A DNA stretch of 64,000 nucleotides, from positions 124,001 through 188,000 of the forward strand of contig JBGAGO010000004.1 of NCBI GenBank assembly GCA_044226655.1, written 5' to 3'. A program made the position numbers and the translations under genes. Numbering within the stretch: the first letter of the stretch is position 1; every line of letters starts with the position of its first letter. Source of the DNA: JBEVOS01 sp044226655 (lineage in GTDB: Bacteria; Pseudomonadota; Alphaproteobacteria; Caulobacterales; Aquidulcibacteraceae). This document shows positions 43,296 through 51,635 of the stretch, piece by piece. The notes under the pieces were generated by a model. The model ran no database searches, was not told where the DNA came from, and saw only the letters and a program-made list of their open reading frames with translations.

Positions 43296-44870
43296 CTAAA
43301 TCTGCCTCTGCCGCCCCGCCCAATATTTCGCGCGCACATCCTTGCGCAGGAGCTTGCCGGTTGTCGTGCGTGGGATTTCGTCGACGAAATCGATCGAGCG
43401 CGGGACTTTGAAGCCGGCGAGATGGCCGCGCGCGAAGGTCATGATCTCGGTCTTGAGCGCATCATTGGGCGCGACGCCCGGCTTCAGTTTGATGACGCCC
43501 TTCACCTCTTCGCCGAATTCCTCGTTCGGCGCGCCGACGGTGCAGCTGTCTTCCACGGCCGGATGCTTCAGGATCTCGTTGTCGATCTCCTGCGGGTAGA
43601 TGTTGACGCCGCCGGAGATAATGCACTCGGCCGTGCGACCGGTGAGGAAGAGATAATCGTCCGCGTCGAAATAGCCGAAATCGCCGAGCGTGAAGAAGCC
43701 GTCGCGATGCGAGGAGGCCGTCTTGTCCGGGTCCTTGTGGTAGTTGAACGGATTGGCGGCGGCGACCTCGAAATAGACATTGCCGGATTGGCCGTTCGGC
43801 ACATCATTGCCGTCATCGTCGAGGATGCGCGTGCGCGCCAGCACCGGCCGCTTGCCGACGCTGCCAGGCTTGGCCAGCCATTCTTCCGCGGTGATGAAAT
43901 AGCCCGCCCCGCCTTCCGAGCCCGCGTAATATTCCATCAGGATAGGCCCGAGCCATTTGATCATGGCCTGCTTCACCTCGGGCGGGCACGGCGCCGCGCC
44001 GTGCACCAGATAACGCAGCGAGGAGAGATCGTATTTGGCGCGCGTTTCCTCAGGCAGCGCGAGCAGGCGCTGAAACATCACCGGCACCATGTGCGCATGG
44101 GTGACGTTGTAATCCTGAACCGCCTTCAGCACGCCTTCGCTGTCCCATTTCTCCAACAGCACGGTCGGCACGCCCGACGCCATCGGCGCGCGGATATCGA
44201 AAGCGAGCGGGGCCGCGTGATAGGCCGGGCCGGCGCAAAGCTGCACGTCGAGGCCCGGCTCGTAATTGGTGCGCAGGCCCGCGCCCGCGAGCTGCGGGAT
44301 CATCGGCACCGGGTTCGGCCGATAGACGCCCTTGGGCCGCCCGGTCGTGCCCGAGGTGTAGAGCATGGAATTGCCGTGCACCGGATCGGGAATGTCCGCG
44401 CCGTCTTCCGCCGCCGTGATGGCGTGGAAATCGACATAGCCGGGGGGCGTGGCGCCAATGCTGATCTTGGCTTTGACGCCCGGCGCGCGCTCGACGGCTT
44501 CGACCGCGGCGCCGAAGCGCGTCTCCACGATCACGGCCTTGGCTTCGCAATTGTCGTAGATGTAGGCGATCTCGTCGGTGGTGAGGTGCCAGTTGACCGG
44601 CGTGAGGCGGAAGCCGCCGCGCAAGGTCGCGGCCAGGGTCTCGATCCATTCGGCGCGGTTGGAGCAGACCAGGGCGACGCTATCGCCGGCCTTAAGGCCG
44701 AGGCGGCGCAGCGCGCGGACCAGCTGATTGGCGCGGGCGTTGACCTCGGCGAAGCTGCGCACGCCGTCCTTGTCGAACACGGCCGGCTTGTCGGGCTGCA
44801 CCTGCGCCCAGACCGCCGGGATCATGCCGTGCTCGGCGGCGGCCAGGAGCCGGGTCATCAAATCATCCAC
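43296..44870 (-). CDS. AMP-dependent acyl-CoA synthetase
   Basis: 524 residues from a GTG at 44870, chosen because GGGGAGG lies six bases upstream; an ATG four codons later is the alternative. The AMP-binding P-loop MLYTSGTTGRPKGVYR, the YYAGSEGG adenylation motif, GDFGYFDADDYLFLTGR and the C-terminal IPRTTTGKLLRKDVR with its catalytic Lys identify an ANL-superfamily ligase that activates a carboxylate via acyl-AMP to acyl-CoA. Chain-length specificity is not evident; medium- or long-chain fatty acids, or bile-acid/steroid side chains, are possible. Confidence 0.93.
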   Translation of the reverse strand: MDDLMTRLLAAAEHGMIPAVWAQVQPDKPAVFDKDGVRSFAEVNARANQLVRALRRLGLKAGDSVALVCSNRAEWIETLAATLRGGFRLTPVNWHLTTDEIAYIYDNCEAKAVIVETRFGAAVEAVERAPGVKAKISIGATPPGYVDFHAITAAEDGADIPDPVHGNSMLYTSGTTGRPKGVYRPNPVPMIPQLAGAGLRTNYEPGLDVQLCAGPAYHAAPLAFDIRAPMASGVPTVLLEKWDSEGVLKAVQDYNVTHAHMVPVMFQRLLALPEETRAKYDLSSLRYLVHGAAPCPPEVKQAMIKWLGPILMEYYAGSEGGAGYFITAEEWLAKPGSVGKRPVLARTRILDDDGNDVPNGQSGNVYFEVAAANPFNYHKDPDKTASSHRDGFFTLGDFGYFDADDYLFLTGRTAECIISGGVNIYPQEIDNEILKHPAVEDSCTVGAPNEEFGEEVKGVIKLKPGVAPNDALKTEIMTFARGHLAGFKVPRSIDFVDEIPRTTTGKLLRKDVRAKYWAGRQRQI

Positions 44871-45076
44871 GCGCGACCTCCCCGCGGCGCAGGGCGCCGC
44901 CATCGTTCGGGGAGTGGACGGCCCAAGCGGGCATACCTCCCCTTCGAATTTGTTGTACGCCCCATTTCACAAGCGGGCGCCGTTTGGTCAAGTGCGCCTT
45001 GCCAGGACCGCCTTTACTGGAGCGGCCCTTTCCGCTATCAGCCCGCGCTTCCAATTCCCGCGCGAAAGCCCGTCCC

Positions 45077-45307
45077 ATGAAGTCCGAAGGCCATCCCGAC
45101 TACCATTTCATCACCGTCCACATGACGGACGGGACGACCTATCGGACCCGCTCGACCTACGGGAAGGACGGCGGCGATCTGCATCTGGAAATCGATTCCA
45201 AGAGCCACCCGGCCTGGACCGGCGGCAATCAGACCATGCTGGACCGCGGCGGGCGCGTGTCGCGCTTCAACGACAAGTTCGGCGGCTTCATGAAGAAGAA
45301 GGGCTAA
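45077..45307 (+). CDS. rpmE: 50S ribosomal protein L31 (zinc-free form)
   Basis: 76 residues: MKSEGHPDYHFITVHMTDGT, then RTRSTYGKDGGDLHLEIDSK and SHPAWTGGNQTMLDRGGRV. No cysteine at all, so the CxxC zinc site of classical L31 is absent, as is usual for this alphaproteobacterial form. The 206-base gap upstream is shared with the divergent acyl-CoA synthetase gene and must hold its promoter. Confidence 0.95.
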   Translation: MKSEGHPDYHFITVHMTDGTTYRTRSTYGKDGGDLHLEIDSKSHPAWTGGNQTMLDRGGRVSRFNDKFGGFMKKKG

Positions 45308-45320
45308 GCGCCCTTCCCGC

Positions 45321-45830
45321 TCAGCCGCGGTTGAAGGCCGCGGCCAGGCGCGCCTGCTGATCGCCCACCACATTGCCGATCGGGGCGCTTTCGCCGCCAT
45401 ACATGCTTTCATCGAGCCGCTGCACGCGCTCGAAAATCGCCGCGCCGCGGGCGATCAGCGCCTTGAGCGCTTCCGGCAATTCGTCAGCGCCCGCGATCGG
45501 GCTTGAATTGTCCTGCCGGGAGATCAGCCGATATTTCGCCGTGCCGGCTTCCGTCAGCGGAATTTCGTTGTCGCGCACGGCGCGCTGCACCAGCAGCCAG
45601 GACGCCACCTGCATCAGCCGCGTGGTGAGGCGCATGCTCTCGCCCGCATAGGCCAGGCTCGCCCCGCGCGGCAGCCGCTTGGCGGCGGCGCGGCCGGGCC
45701 CGTCCAGATAGGCGGCGGTTTCCTCAACCAGGGCCATGCCCTCTTTGAAGGTGCGCTCGAACACCTCCGAGCGCGCGAAATCGAGCACACGCTGGGTGTC
45801 GAAGGCCGTGGGGATCGCCGGTTCGTTCAT
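45321..45830 (-). CDS. rcdA: CtrA-degradation adaptor RcdA (DUF1465)
   Basis: 169 residues of the DUF1465 family. The core FKEGMALVEETAAYLDGPGR and YAGESMRLTTRLMQVASWLL match RcdA, which with CpdR and PopA delivers CtrA and other substrates to ClpXP at the G1-S transition in Caulobacter. It forms a three-helix bundle. DUF1192 gene is immediately upstream on the same strand (39-base gap). CtrA itself is not in this window. Confidence 0.9.
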   Translation of the reverse strand: MNEPAIPTAFDTQRVLDFARSEVFERTFKEGMALVEETAAYLDGPGRAAAKRLPRGASLAYAGESMRLTTRLMQVASWLLVQRAVRDNEIPLTEAGTAKYRLISRQDNSSPIAGADELPEALKALIARGAAIFERVQRLDESMYGGESAPIGNVVGDQQARLAAAFNRG

Positions 45831-45869
45831 ACCTCTCCGTATCGCAAGACCCGGGCCGCACCCTCCGCG

Positions 45870-46070
45870 TTAACGCTTGGTGGTGAAGAAAGCGTCAGCC
45901 GCGCCGCGCTGGGCGCGCTTCTTGCCGATCTCGGCCTCGCACAAAGCGATCTCTTCGCGCAGCGAAACGATGCGCTTCTCGAGATCTTCGATCGACGCGT
46001 TTTCCAGCTGAACGGCGAGCGGAACCGGCTTTCGCGCCGGCGAAGCGAACGGATCGTCATCATCGCGCAT
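45870..46070 (-). CDS. DUF1192 family small protein
   Basis: 66 residues from the ATG at 46070 (MRDDDDPFASPARKPVPLAV); a TTG two codons earlier is unlikely. The middle is a coiled coil (IEDLEKRIVSLREEIALCEA) typical of DUF1192, a family found in alphaproteobacteria near cell-division or cell-cycle genes. AGAGG lies about eight bases upstream. It precedes rcdA on the same strand and could be co-transcribed. Molecular function unknown. Confidence 0.85.
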   Translation of the reverse strand: MRDDDDPFASPARKPVPLAVQLENASIEDLEKRIVSLREEIALCEAEIGKKRAQRGAADAFFTTKR

Positions 46071-46128
46071 GGGCAAACCTCTTGGCGCATTCTACCGTGC
46101 CGGGGCGACGAGACCTAGGAGATTGAGC

Positions 46129-47100
46129 TTGGCCGAGACGATGCGCGCCGTTCACCATGAGCAGGGCAAACCGCTCGATCTGGTCGAAATGGCGCGCCCC
46201 GCGCCCGGTCCGGGACAAATCCTCATCAAGGTGGCGGCGGCGGGCGTGAACCGGCCGGACCTCGCCCAGCGCGCGGGCTTCTACCCGCCTCCGCCCGGCG
46301 CGCCGGCCACGATGGGGCTTGAGGTCTCGGGGACGGTCGCGGCGCTGGGCGCGGGCGCGGCGCGCTACAAGCCAGGCGACAAGGTCTGCGCGCTGCTGGG
46401 CGGCGGCGGCTACGCCGAATACGCCGTGGCCGATGAAGGCTGTGCGCTGCCGATCCCTGAGGGGCTGTCGTTCGAAGAAGCGGCCGGCCTGCCGGAAACG
46501 GCCTTCACGGTGTGGGTGAACGTGTTCGAAGCCTCCAAGCTGCAGCCGGGCGAGACCTTCCTCGTCCATGGCGGCGCCTCCGGCATCGGCACCACGGCGA
46601 TCCAGATGGCCAAAGCGCATGGCTGCCGCGTGTTCGCGACGGCGGGCGATCCGGCGAAGGTCGCGCTCTGCGAGAAGCTCGGCGCGGATCGCGGCATCAA
46701 TTACAAAACCGAGGATTTCGAAACGGTGCTGCGCGATGCGGGCGGCGCCGATGTCGTGCTCGACATGGTGGGCGGGCCTTATCTGCAGAAGAACGTGAAC
46801 CTGATGAAGCAGGACGGGCGCATCTCGATGATCGCGACCTTGCAGGGCGCGGAAGCGCAGCTTCATCTCGGACGGCTGATGATGAAGCGCGTCGTGCTGA
46901 CGGGCTCGACCTTGCGCGCGCGGCCCGTGGCCGACAAAGCGCGCATCGCCGCCGCCGTCGAAAAGCTCGCTTGGCCCTGGGTGAAGGCCGGCAAGCTGCG
47001 GCCCGTTATCGATGCAATCTTCCCGCTCGCTCAGGCGGAAGAGGCGCAAGCGCGCATGGCGGAAGGCGCCAATGCGGGCAAGATCATCCTGAAAATCTAG
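46129..47100 (+). CDS. Zinc-independent quinone oxidoreductase (MDR superfamily)
   Basis: 323 residues. The TTG at 46129 is chosen because AGGAG lies seven bases before it; the ATG at 46141 is too far from that site. The NAD(P)H-binding motif is VHGGASGIGTTAIQMAKAHG, the catalytic-domain opening GVNRPDLAQRAGFYPPPPGAP and the family block ETAFTVWVNVFE match the PIG3-like quinone oxidoreductases. It reduces quinones or activated alkenes with NADPH. Lacks the zinc-binding residues of alcohol dehydrogenases. Confidence 0.9.
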   Translation: MAETMRAVHHEQGKPLDLVEMARPAPGPGQILIKVAAAGVNRPDLAQRAGFYPPPPGAPATMGLEVSGTVAALGAGAARYKPGDKVCALLGGGGYAEYAVADEGCALPIPEGLSFEEAAGLPETAFTVWVNVFEASKLQPGETFLVHGGASGIGTTAIQMAKAHGCRVFATAGDPAKVALCEKLGADRGINYKTEDFETVLRDAGGADVVLDMVGGPYLQKNVNLMKQDGRISMIATLQGAEAQLHLGRLMMKRVVLTGSTLRARPVADKARIAAAVEKLAWPWVKAGKLRPVIDAIFPLAQAEEAQARMAEGANAGKIILKI

Positions 47101-47103
47101 CGC

Positions 47104-47529
47104 TCAATCATCGCCGCCGCGCACACGGCTGCGCATGGCTTTGACGTCGCCGCGCTTGGCCTTGGAATCCATGCGCCGCGTCTTGCTGGCGAGCGTGGGT
47201 TTGGTGGCTTTGCGCGGCGGCGCGACATAGCTCGCCTCGCGGATCAGTTCGCACAGGCGCTCAAGCGCATCGGCGCGATTGCGCTCCTGGCTGCGGAACC
47301 GCTGCGCCTGCAAAACGAGCACGCCGTCGGCGGTGAGCCGCCGCCCGGCCAGCGTTTCGAGCCGCGCGCGCACGCCCTCCGGCAGCGAGGGCGAGCCCCG
47401 CACGTCGAAGCGCAATTCGACCGCGGTCGAGACCTTGTTGACGTTCTGTCCGCCCGGCCCGCTGGCCCGGATGAACCGCTCCTCGATCTCGTCCTCGTCC
47501 AGCGCAATGGAATCTGTGACGCGGATCAT
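47104..47529 (-). CDS. arfB: Alternative ribosome-rescue factor ArfB (YaeJ)
   Basis: 141 residues from the ATG at 47529 (MIRVTDSIALDEDEIEERFI). The peptidyl-tRNA hydrolysis motif GPGGQNVNKVSTAVELRFD carries GGQ. The basic C-terminal tail (PRKATKPTLASKTRRMDSKA then KRGDVKAMRSR) inserts in the empty mRNA channel of stalled ribosomes. It complements tmRNA-based rescue; ArfB backup function is known in Caulobacter. Ends four bases after the quinone oxidoreductase stop, convergent. Confidence 0.95.
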   Translation of the reverse strand: MIRVTDSIALDEDEIEERFIRASGPGGQNVNKVSTAVELRFDVRGSPSLPEGVRARLETLAGRRLTADGVLVLQAQRFRSQERNRADALERLCELIREASYVAPPRKATKPTLASKTRRMDSKAKRGDVKAMRSRVRGGDD

Positions 47530-47627
47530 GGGTTTGCACATGGGCTGCGTCGCCCTTGCGGCGCAAGGGCGCGGGACGAATTGAGCCGGCGCGCCGCGCG
47601 CGTTAAAGTGCTCCGCCGGAGACGAAT

Positions 47628-48872
47628 TTGGGCCGCGTCAACATCACGCTGAGAAGCTGGACGTCGCTGGCCGTGACGGCGATCGCGGCGCTGGCGCTGA
47701 CTTTGGTGCTGGGCTGGCGGCTCGATCTGTCGATCCATGCCGAGGCCAATGCCGATCTCGCGGCGGCCCGGGCCGAAACCGCCGCGCGCCTGTCCATCGA
47801 AAGCCTGTCGGCGCTGCGCGAACGCAACGCCGTCGATCTCGACGAAGCCAAGCGGAACCTCACCCAATTGGGCGTGGACGATCCGGCTTTGGCCTCCCCG
47901 GCTTTGGCGCTTTCGGCGGCGCTTGGCGCGCGCGGCCGCGACGGGCTGGTCGGCGCGGACCAGGCCGCGCTCGATCTGGTGCGCGCCGCCAATGCGCAAG
48001 CGCGGAGCTTCGAAGCCGGCGGCGATGACGTGGATTCGCAGGGCGATATGATCGTCTGGCTGATCGCGCCCATCCTGGCCGTGAGCACCTTGCTCTCGAT
48101 CTGGCTGCTGATCTCCGATTGGCGCCGCGTCACCCACGGCGCCGAGATCGCGAAGGCGCAGCGCGATATGGCGGTTGAAACCGCGGCGGCCAAATCGCTG
48201 ATGCTGGCGGCGGCGAGCCATGACGTGCGCCAGCCGCTCCACGCTTTGTCGTTGTTTGTCGCCGCGCTGAAACGGCGCGTCGACACCGATGAGGCCAAGG
48301 ACATTCTCGGCAAGATCGAACAGGCCTCGGGCTCGCTGCGACGGCTGTTCTCGTCCCTGCTCGACGTGGCGCGGCTGGAAGCCGGCGTGGTTCGCGCGGA
48401 GATGCATCCGTTCGCGCTCCAGCCGCTGCTCACGCAATTGGTGGACGAAGCCCATGAGATCGCGCGCGCGCAGGGCGGCCATGTCGCGCTCGACGAGACG
48501 CCGCTCTGGATCAACAGCGATCCGCAATTGTTCGAAGCCATCGTGCGCAATCTGCTCAGCAACGCTGTGAAGGCGTCCGGCGCCGGTGAAGTGCGGGTGC
48601 GCGTGCGCGACGGCATCGGCGCGGCCACCATCGAGGTGAGCGATAGCGGCGCCGATCCGCAAGTCGATGTGCTGCGCGCCATCCTGGCCGGCCGCGCGCC
48701 CGAAGGCGCACGCGTCGGCCTCGGCCTTTTCATCGTGCGCGAAATGGCGGCGATCCTGAACCTAACCGTGACAGCCGATGAGGCGCCCTCCGGCGGCGCG
48801 CTGGTGACGGTGGTGGCGCCGATCGCTGCGCCGCAGCCGCGCCGCGCCGACACCGGCGCGCTCTCGACCTAG
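47628..48872 (+). CDS. Membrane sensor histidine kinase
   Basis: 414 residues with a TTG start at 47628, preceded by GGAGAC. Two transmembrane helices (about 11-30 and 140-162) frame an extracytoplasmic sensor with coiled-coil character. The H-box is AAASHDVRQPLHALSLF, the N-box AIVRNLLSNAVKA, G1 VSDSGADP and G2 GARVGLGLFIVREM. The catalytic set is complete though the G1 box is DSGA. No response regulator is adjacent, so an orphan kinase. Its stop shares the bases CTAG with the convergent glycosyltransferase gene. Confidence 0.88.
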   Translation: MGRVNITLRSWTSLAVTAIAALALTLVLGWRLDLSIHAEANADLAAARAETAARLSIESLSALRERNAVDLDEAKRNLTQLGVDDPALASPALALSAALGARGRDGLVGADQAALDLVRAANAQARSFEAGGDDVDSQGDMIVWLIAPILAVSTLLSIWLLISDWRRVTHGAEIAKAQRDMAVETAAAKSLMLAAASHDVRQPLHALSLFVAALKRRVDTDEAKDILGKIEQASGSLRRLFSSLLDVARLEAGVVRAEMHPFALQPLLTQLVDEAHEIARAQGGHVALDETPLWINSDPQLFEAIVRNLLSNAVKASGAGEVRVRVRDGIGAATIEVSDSGADPQVDVLRAILAGRAPEGARVGLGLFIVREMAAILNLTVTADEAPSGGALVTVVAPIAAPQPRRADTGALST

Positions 48873-49975
48873 CCTAAGGCCGCCAGTTCAAGCGCGCGGC
48901 GCGCGGCGAAGCGCCATTGGAATTTTTCGCGCTGCACAAGCGCTTTGGCGCGCAGCTCATCCTTGCGTGCGATGGCGTCCATCACGGCGCTGGCCATCTG
49001 CTCGGCGTTGCGGGCATCGAAATAGGTTGCGGCCTCGCCGCCGACTTCCGGAAGCGAACCACGATCGGACAGCGCCTGCGGCGCGCCTTCCCACAGCGCC
49101 TCCGATGCCGGCAGGCCGAAGCCTTCGAGCAGGCTCGGCGTCACGGCGCAGAGCGTATGCTGGTAGAGCGCGCGCAACTGCGCATCGCTGATGCGCGGCA
49201 GCTGGATCACGCGCGCGCTGTTCATATCCTGCGCCGCGGCGCCATAGGGGCCCTCCTGTCCCATGCCGACGATGGCGATCTTGATGTCCTGCGGCAGACG
49301 CGTTGAGAGCGCATCGACGGCGAACGGCACATTCTTGTGCTTGGCGCGCGAGCCGACGATGAGGATGAAGCGCCCGTCCAGCAGCCCCGCATCGCGCGCC
49401 GCGCTATCATCCGGCGCGACATGCTGAAGATGATCGCCGCCATTGTAGATGGTCTCGATGCGCGCGGGATCGGCGCCATGCGCGATCAAACGCTGACGCG
49501 AATGTTCGGACACGGTGACGATCTGGAATCTGCGCGCGCGCGCGACGGCGAAAATGCTCTTGTGCCAAAGCCGGTAGGGCCGGCTGAAGGCGTCCGCGCC
49601 GTCGAACACATGGCTGTCGTGAATCCATACGATCGCGCGCGACGCCAAGAGCGGCGTCGAATTGCAGAAGCTGAGAATGGTCGCGCCGGGATAGCGAAGC
49701 GGCAGCAGGATTTGCTCACCCAGATTGCCGCCCCAGCCGGGCGTGAGGTGGAGACGCGCCGGCGGCGCACCCGGGATGTCGGCGCCAGTCGGAAGCGCGA
49801 GCCGGATCCCGGCGCCCGGATGCGCGGCCAGTTCGAGGAGGACAGCCCGCAGAAGCTCGGTCCCGACCCGGGTCACACCCGTCGGCGGCTTGGCCAGGAA
49901 GCGGCCATTGATCACCGCCTCCGGCGCCGCGGGCGGGGCCTTCAGGACGGCGGGGGCGGCGGCTTCGTCGGTCAT
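48869..49975 (-). CDS. Family 1 (GT4-type) glycosyltransferase
   Basis: 368 residues with two Rossmann domains. The acceptor half contains GVTRVGTELLRAV, and the nucleotide-sugar half has the conserved SLLEGFGLPASEALWEGAPQ E-x7-E motif and the SRAKHKNVPFAVDAL strand. Retaining GT-B transferases of this kind build capsule, O-antigen or exopolysaccharide. It is isolated from other polysaccharide genes here. GGAG-rich bases precede its ATG. Confidence 0.9.
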   Translation of the reverse strand: MTDEAAAPAVLKAPPAAPEAVINGRFLAKPPTGVTRVGTELLRAVLLELAAHPGAGIRLALPTGADIPGAPPARLHLTPGWGGNLGEQILLPLRYPGATILSFCNSTPLLASRAIVWIHDSHVFDGADAFSRPYRLWHKSIFAVARARRFQIVTVSEHSRQRLIAHGADPARIETIYNGGDHLQHVAPDDSAARDAGLLDGRFILIVGSRAKHKNVPFAVDALSTRLPQDIKIAIVGMGQEGPYGAAAQDMNSARVIQLPRISDAQLRALYQHTLCAVTPSLLEGFGLPASEALWEGAPQALSDRGSLPEVGGEAATYFDARNAEQMASAVMDAIARKDELRAKALVQREKFQWRFAARRALELAALG

Positions 49976-50161
49976 CTCCCTCCCCTCATCTTCTTCCCTC
50001 AGGCGCGGATGGGCGTGCGGTCAATCCTTGGGCGGCTGGCATGCCAGATTTGCGCCGCCCGGCCCGGCGTTTAGGCGTTCCCTTTTGGCCGCCGGGCGGT
50101 TATAGCGGGCGCCAGCTGGCTTGATCGCGTCCGATGATCGCCGCTCGTGGACCTGAGACGG

Positions 50162-50195
50162 AGCGCTCGGCGAAACGCCGGGCGCTTTCGCTTTT
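50162..50195 (+). terminator. Terminator-like hairpin in the trcR leader (possible attenuator)
   Basis: AGCGCTCGGCG and CGCCGGGCGCT form an 11-bp stem with loop AAA and one G-U pair, followed by TTCGCTTTTC. It ends about six bases before the GGAGAACGG ribosome-binding bases of trcR, on the same strand. It could be an attenuator for trcR or the end of a short upstream transcript; the gap 49976-50208 holds no protein gene. Confidence 0.55.
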
Positions 50196-50208
50196 CTGGA
50201 GAACGGAC

Positions 50209-50850
50209 ATGTCCAACGTATTGATGCCCAAGGCGACGGCCGTCTGGCTGATCGAAAACACCTCTTTGTCCTTCGTCCAGATCGCGGATTTCTGCGGCCT
50301 GCACCATCTCGAAGTTCAGGGCATCGCCAATGAGGACGTCGCCAAGGGCATCCGCGGCGTCGATCCGATCGCCGGGGGCTTTCTGTCGCGCGAGGAGATC
50401 GCCAAGGGCGAGAAGGACGAGAGCTATCGGCTGAAGCCGCTGGAGCAGAAGCGTGTCGATGTGCCGGTCGTGAAGAAGCGGGGCGCCCGCTACACGCCGA
50501 TCGCGCGCCGGCAGGACCGCCCGGACGCCATCGCCTGGTTCCTGCGCAACCACCCGGAAGTGCCGGATTCCAAGGTCGTCAAGCTGATCGGCACGACCAA
50601 GGCCACGATCGAGCAAGTGCGCAACCGCACGCATTGGAATTCCAGCAACATCAAGCCGGTCGATCCCGTCTCGCTGGGCCTGTGCTCGCAGATCGAGCTC
50701 GATGGCGTGGTGTCGGACGCCGCCGCGCAGCGCGCCAAGGAAGAAGCCAAACAGCGTAAGGCCCAAGGCGCGAGCCTGCGCCCGGCGCAGGAAACCGTGC
50801 CGCAGGAAACTTACGAGCAAGAGCCGGAACACGAAGACGAAGAAGCCTGA
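50209..50850 (+). CDS. trcR: Cell-cycle transcriptional regulator TrcR (DUF1013)
   Basis: 213 residues of the DUF1013 family: MSNVLMPKATAVWLIENTSL, FVQIADFCGLHHLEVQGIANEDVA and HPEVPDSKVVKLIGTTKATI are its characteristic blocks, the first and last resembling helix-turn-helix units. In Caulobacter, TrcR associates with RNA polymerase and stimulates S-phase genes such as gcrA and ccrM. The C-terminus is an acidic, Gln/Glu-rich tail. A terminator-like hairpin lies in its leader, so expression may be attenuated. Confidence 0.9.
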   Translation: MSNVLMPKATAVWLIENTSLSFVQIADFCGLHHLEVQGIANEDVAKGIRGVDPIAGGFLSREEIAKGEKDESYRLKPLEQKRVDVPVVKKRGARYTPIARRQDRPDAIAWFLRNHPEVPDSKVVKLIGTTKATIEQVRNRTHWNSSNIKPVDPVSLGLCSQIELDGVVSDAAAQRAKEEAKQRKAQGASLRPAQETVPQETYEQEPEHEDEEA

Positions 50851-51017
50851 TCCTTTGCGCACAGGCCGCCCAGCGCGTTCAAACGCGTTGGCGCGGCAGG
50901 CACGCGCTAGCGGATAGAGATATCCACAGCGCAAAGGATAGGATGAGAAAATGCGCGGCCAAGTTCTGGTCGTATGCGCGATCTGCAATGACGCGGCGCT
51001 TCATGCGCCTGGCGCCG

Positions 51018-51188
51018 CTAATTCCTGGATCGCAGCCGTTCCAATTCTTCTTTGATCTTCAGCTTCTGGCGCTTCAGCTCCGTGATGCGGACCGCATCGC
51101 TCGACGGATGGGACGCCTCACTTTGGATCGCTGAATCAAGATCCCGATGCCGGAGATCAAGTTCGCGAATGCGCGATTCGAGAGCCAT
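51018..51188 (-). CDS. DUF465 (YdcH) small coiled-coil protein
   Basis: 56 residues from the ATG at 51188 (MALESRIRELDLRHRDLDSA). Charged helical hairpin characteristic of DUF465, ending RITELKRQKLKIKEELERLR. GAAAGGAG lies about six bases upstream. Function unknown in the family; short antiparallel coiled coils that dimerise. Divergent from a paralogue at 51399, with a 210-base gap between them. Confidence 0.88.
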   Translation of the reverse strand: MALESRIRELDLRHRDLDSAIQSEASHPSSDAVRITELKRQKLKIKEELERLRSRN

Positions 51189-51398
51189 GCACGACTCCTT
51201 TCTTAGGCGAATTGATCCTGGCGCCAGATCGGCGTCCTGTCCCATCAAAATCCGTTACGAAGACGTCATGCCCGCGCACGTGTGCGTGACAGCGCAGCGG
51301 CGCCTCAGCACGCGGCGCCGGGCCGGCGCGATACGCTTTACAGGCGCGAACGGGCGTGGCTTAGCTCGCGCCCTCGCCGAATCTGCAACCTTGGACGC

Positions 51399-51632
51399 AT
51401 GCCGGTGGACGAAGAAGGCTTCGACATCGAGGATAGTCCCGAGCAGCGGGCGCTGAAGCTGCGGCTCGCGGAATTGCGCGACAAGCACCGCGCGCTCGAT
51501 TCCGCGATCATGGCCTTGGTCGAAGCCGGCGGCGATCAGCTCCAGGCCGCGCGGCTGAAGCGCGAGAAGTTGCTTCTGAAAGATCAGATTTCCTGGATCG
51601 AGAACCAGTTGACGCCCGACATCATCGCGTAG
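51399..51632 (+). CDS. DUF465 small coiled-coil protein, paralogue
   Basis: 77 residues from the ATG at 51399 (MPVDEEGFDIEDSPEQRALK). The same heptad pattern as the divergent DUF465 gene: LRLAELRDKHRALDSAIMAL and AARLKREKLLLKDQISWIE. It has an acidic N-terminal extension and ends LTPDIIA. No clear ribosome-binding match, so translation may be weak or leaderless. Convergent with the GGDEF gene (three-base gap). Confidence 0.85.
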   Translation: MPVDEEGFDIEDSPEQRALKLRLAELRDKHRALDSAIMALVEAGGDQLQAARLKREKLLLKDQISWIENQLTPDIIA

Positions 51633-51635
51633 CGA

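Noticed and set aside
43179..45080. 633-codon plus-strand ORF
   Set aside because: Antisense to the acyl-CoA synthetase gene.
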